Shown here: piece after piece, positions 63,554 through 64,000 of the stretch
Layout of the letters: each line of letters opens with the position of its first letter
How positions within the stretch are numbered: position 1 is the first letter of the stretch
Origin: RH-AL1 sp965277355
Lineage (GTDB): Bacteria; Pseudomonadota; Alphaproteobacteria; Rhizobiales; Beijerinckiaceae
Direction: 5' to 3'
DNA length: 64,000 nucleotides
Assembly: GCA_965277355.1 (NCBI GenBank)
Contig: CBDICN010000002.1
Span: 1,984,001 to 2,048,000, forward strand
Made by a program: the position numbers and the translations under genes
The notes under the pieces: model-generated
Seen by the model: the letters and a program-made list of their open reading frames with translations, nothing else
The model's database searches: none
Told to the model about the DNA's origin: nothing

Positions 63554-63556
63554 TTG
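63359..63556 (+). repeat. Direct repeat, right copy (dnaX 3' end)
   Basis: This copy is about 95% identical to 62168-62365, with differences mostly at third positions. The two copies bracket 993 bp that include the methyltransferase gene. Confidence 0.9.
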
Positions 63557-63611
63557 CGGCATCGACGGCGCAGTCTGGCAGTCGTCTCAAACCTCAAGCA
63601 CCGTATCAGCC

Positions 63612-63980
63612 TCATAGATTGCGTCGACAAGTGTATCCTTGCTTTTCCCTTTCGACAGGAAAAGCGGCCGCCCTTGCTCGATCGAACGCTTCCAAGGCTC
63701 CAGAAACTTCATAGACAGATTTTTCGTCATTTTCTGTCAAATCAAAGTATTGCATATCATATTGCCGCGAAATCTCTTCGAGAGTTGTCCGTTCCTGCTG
63801 TTGAATCTCAACACCCCTGCTCAATGTGTCTAAAACATTGGTTATATCCGAATCAAAAAGACGGCTCGCCGTTGTTGCCGGAAGACTTCTATTTAGAGCA
63901 AAAGCCCAGACCGCATCAATCGGGTCCGCCTGGATCTTGAACCAACGGTTTCTGTCGCGGACCTCTAAATCTGTGCATAG
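63612..63980 (-). pseudogene. Low-GC reading frame without a start codon
   Basis: An open frame of 123 codons on the minus strand runs 'RWFKIQADPIDAVWAFALNRSL', 'LDTLSRGVEIQQQERTTLEEISRQYDMQYFDLTENDEKS' and ends 'YTCRRNL'. G+C is clearly lower than the surroundings. There is no ATG or GTG before a TGA at 63981, so it is probably a truncated gene. No family was recognised. A late TTG (63824) could give 70 residues. Confidence 0.4.
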
Positions 63981-64000
63981 TCAATCCTTTGCCCGGACGA

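Overview
The window is GC-rich DNA, most likely from an alphaproteobacterium of the order Hyphomicrobiales (Rhizobiales). This rests on high G+C, an alphaproteobacterial-type DnaX whose zinc-site cysteines are largely missing, a small SRP RNA gene near dnaX, a phosphoribulokinase gene and a DUF736/ParA/MobC/relaxase block typical of rhizobial mobile DNA. No tRNA, rRNA or CRISPR array was seen. Layout: (1) 1-9.0 kb, minus strand: a type I-E CRISPR-Cas operon, cas3, a 415-bp gap, then cse1-cse2-cas7-cas5-cas6e-cas1 joined by 1-4 base overlaps. cas2 and the array must lie left of the window. (2) 9.1-23.7 kb: accessory DNA with a decayed AbiE toxin-antitoxin pair, an intact IS110-type transposase, DUF736 with a broken second copy, an unusual secreted CxxCH protein, an XRE regulator, a ParA pair, a long intergenic region with repeats, MobC-relaxase, a solo LuxR regulator and dead ISL3 and ISAzo13 transposases. 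(3) 23.7-30 kb: an NTF2-like protein, a small membrane protein, and a permease / class II aldolase / DapA-family lyase operon divergent from a MocR-type regulator. 

(4) 30-41 kb: a LysR gene divergent from AhpD-like, alpha/beta-hydrolase, NTF2-like and SDR genes. The SDR gene is broken and now surrounds an RclA-like flavin oxidoreductase plus a DUF417 (RclC-like) membrane protein. A second, secreted hydrolase, a scrambled IS701 transposase containing an internal inversion, an IS630 fragment, a small secreted protein, a truncated sigma-like gene and another LysR gene follow. (5) 41-50 kb: a dead IS91 transposase/recombinase pair, a helicase fragment, a GH15 glucan hydrolase coupled to a membrane protein, and a DUF4239 gene cut by an IS5-family element. 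Beyond that element lies a dead, inverted copy of a toxin/immunity module whose intact copy is at 51.4-53.6 kb. 

(6) 50-64 kb: mostly chromosomal-type genes: a CaiB-type CoA-transferase, the intact REase-fold toxin/immunity pair, phosphoribulokinase with an FBPase-like gene, queC-nudC, a GST, the SRP RNA, DUF429, a solitary VapB-like antitoxin, a HAD phosphatase, dnaX, a methyltransferase and a second copy of the dnaX 3' end. 

The most unusual observation is the FBPase-like protein at 54470-55549. It keeps its fold and much of its substrate-binding sequence but has lost most of the conserved acidic metal ligands, while the adjacent phosphoribulokinase looks intact. Other points of interest are the 174-bp inversion inside the IS701 transposase, the dnaX 3'-end duplication around a methyltransferase gene, the inverted live/dead toxin-immunity copies, two long perfect palindromes, and pairs of related genes scattered through the accessory region.
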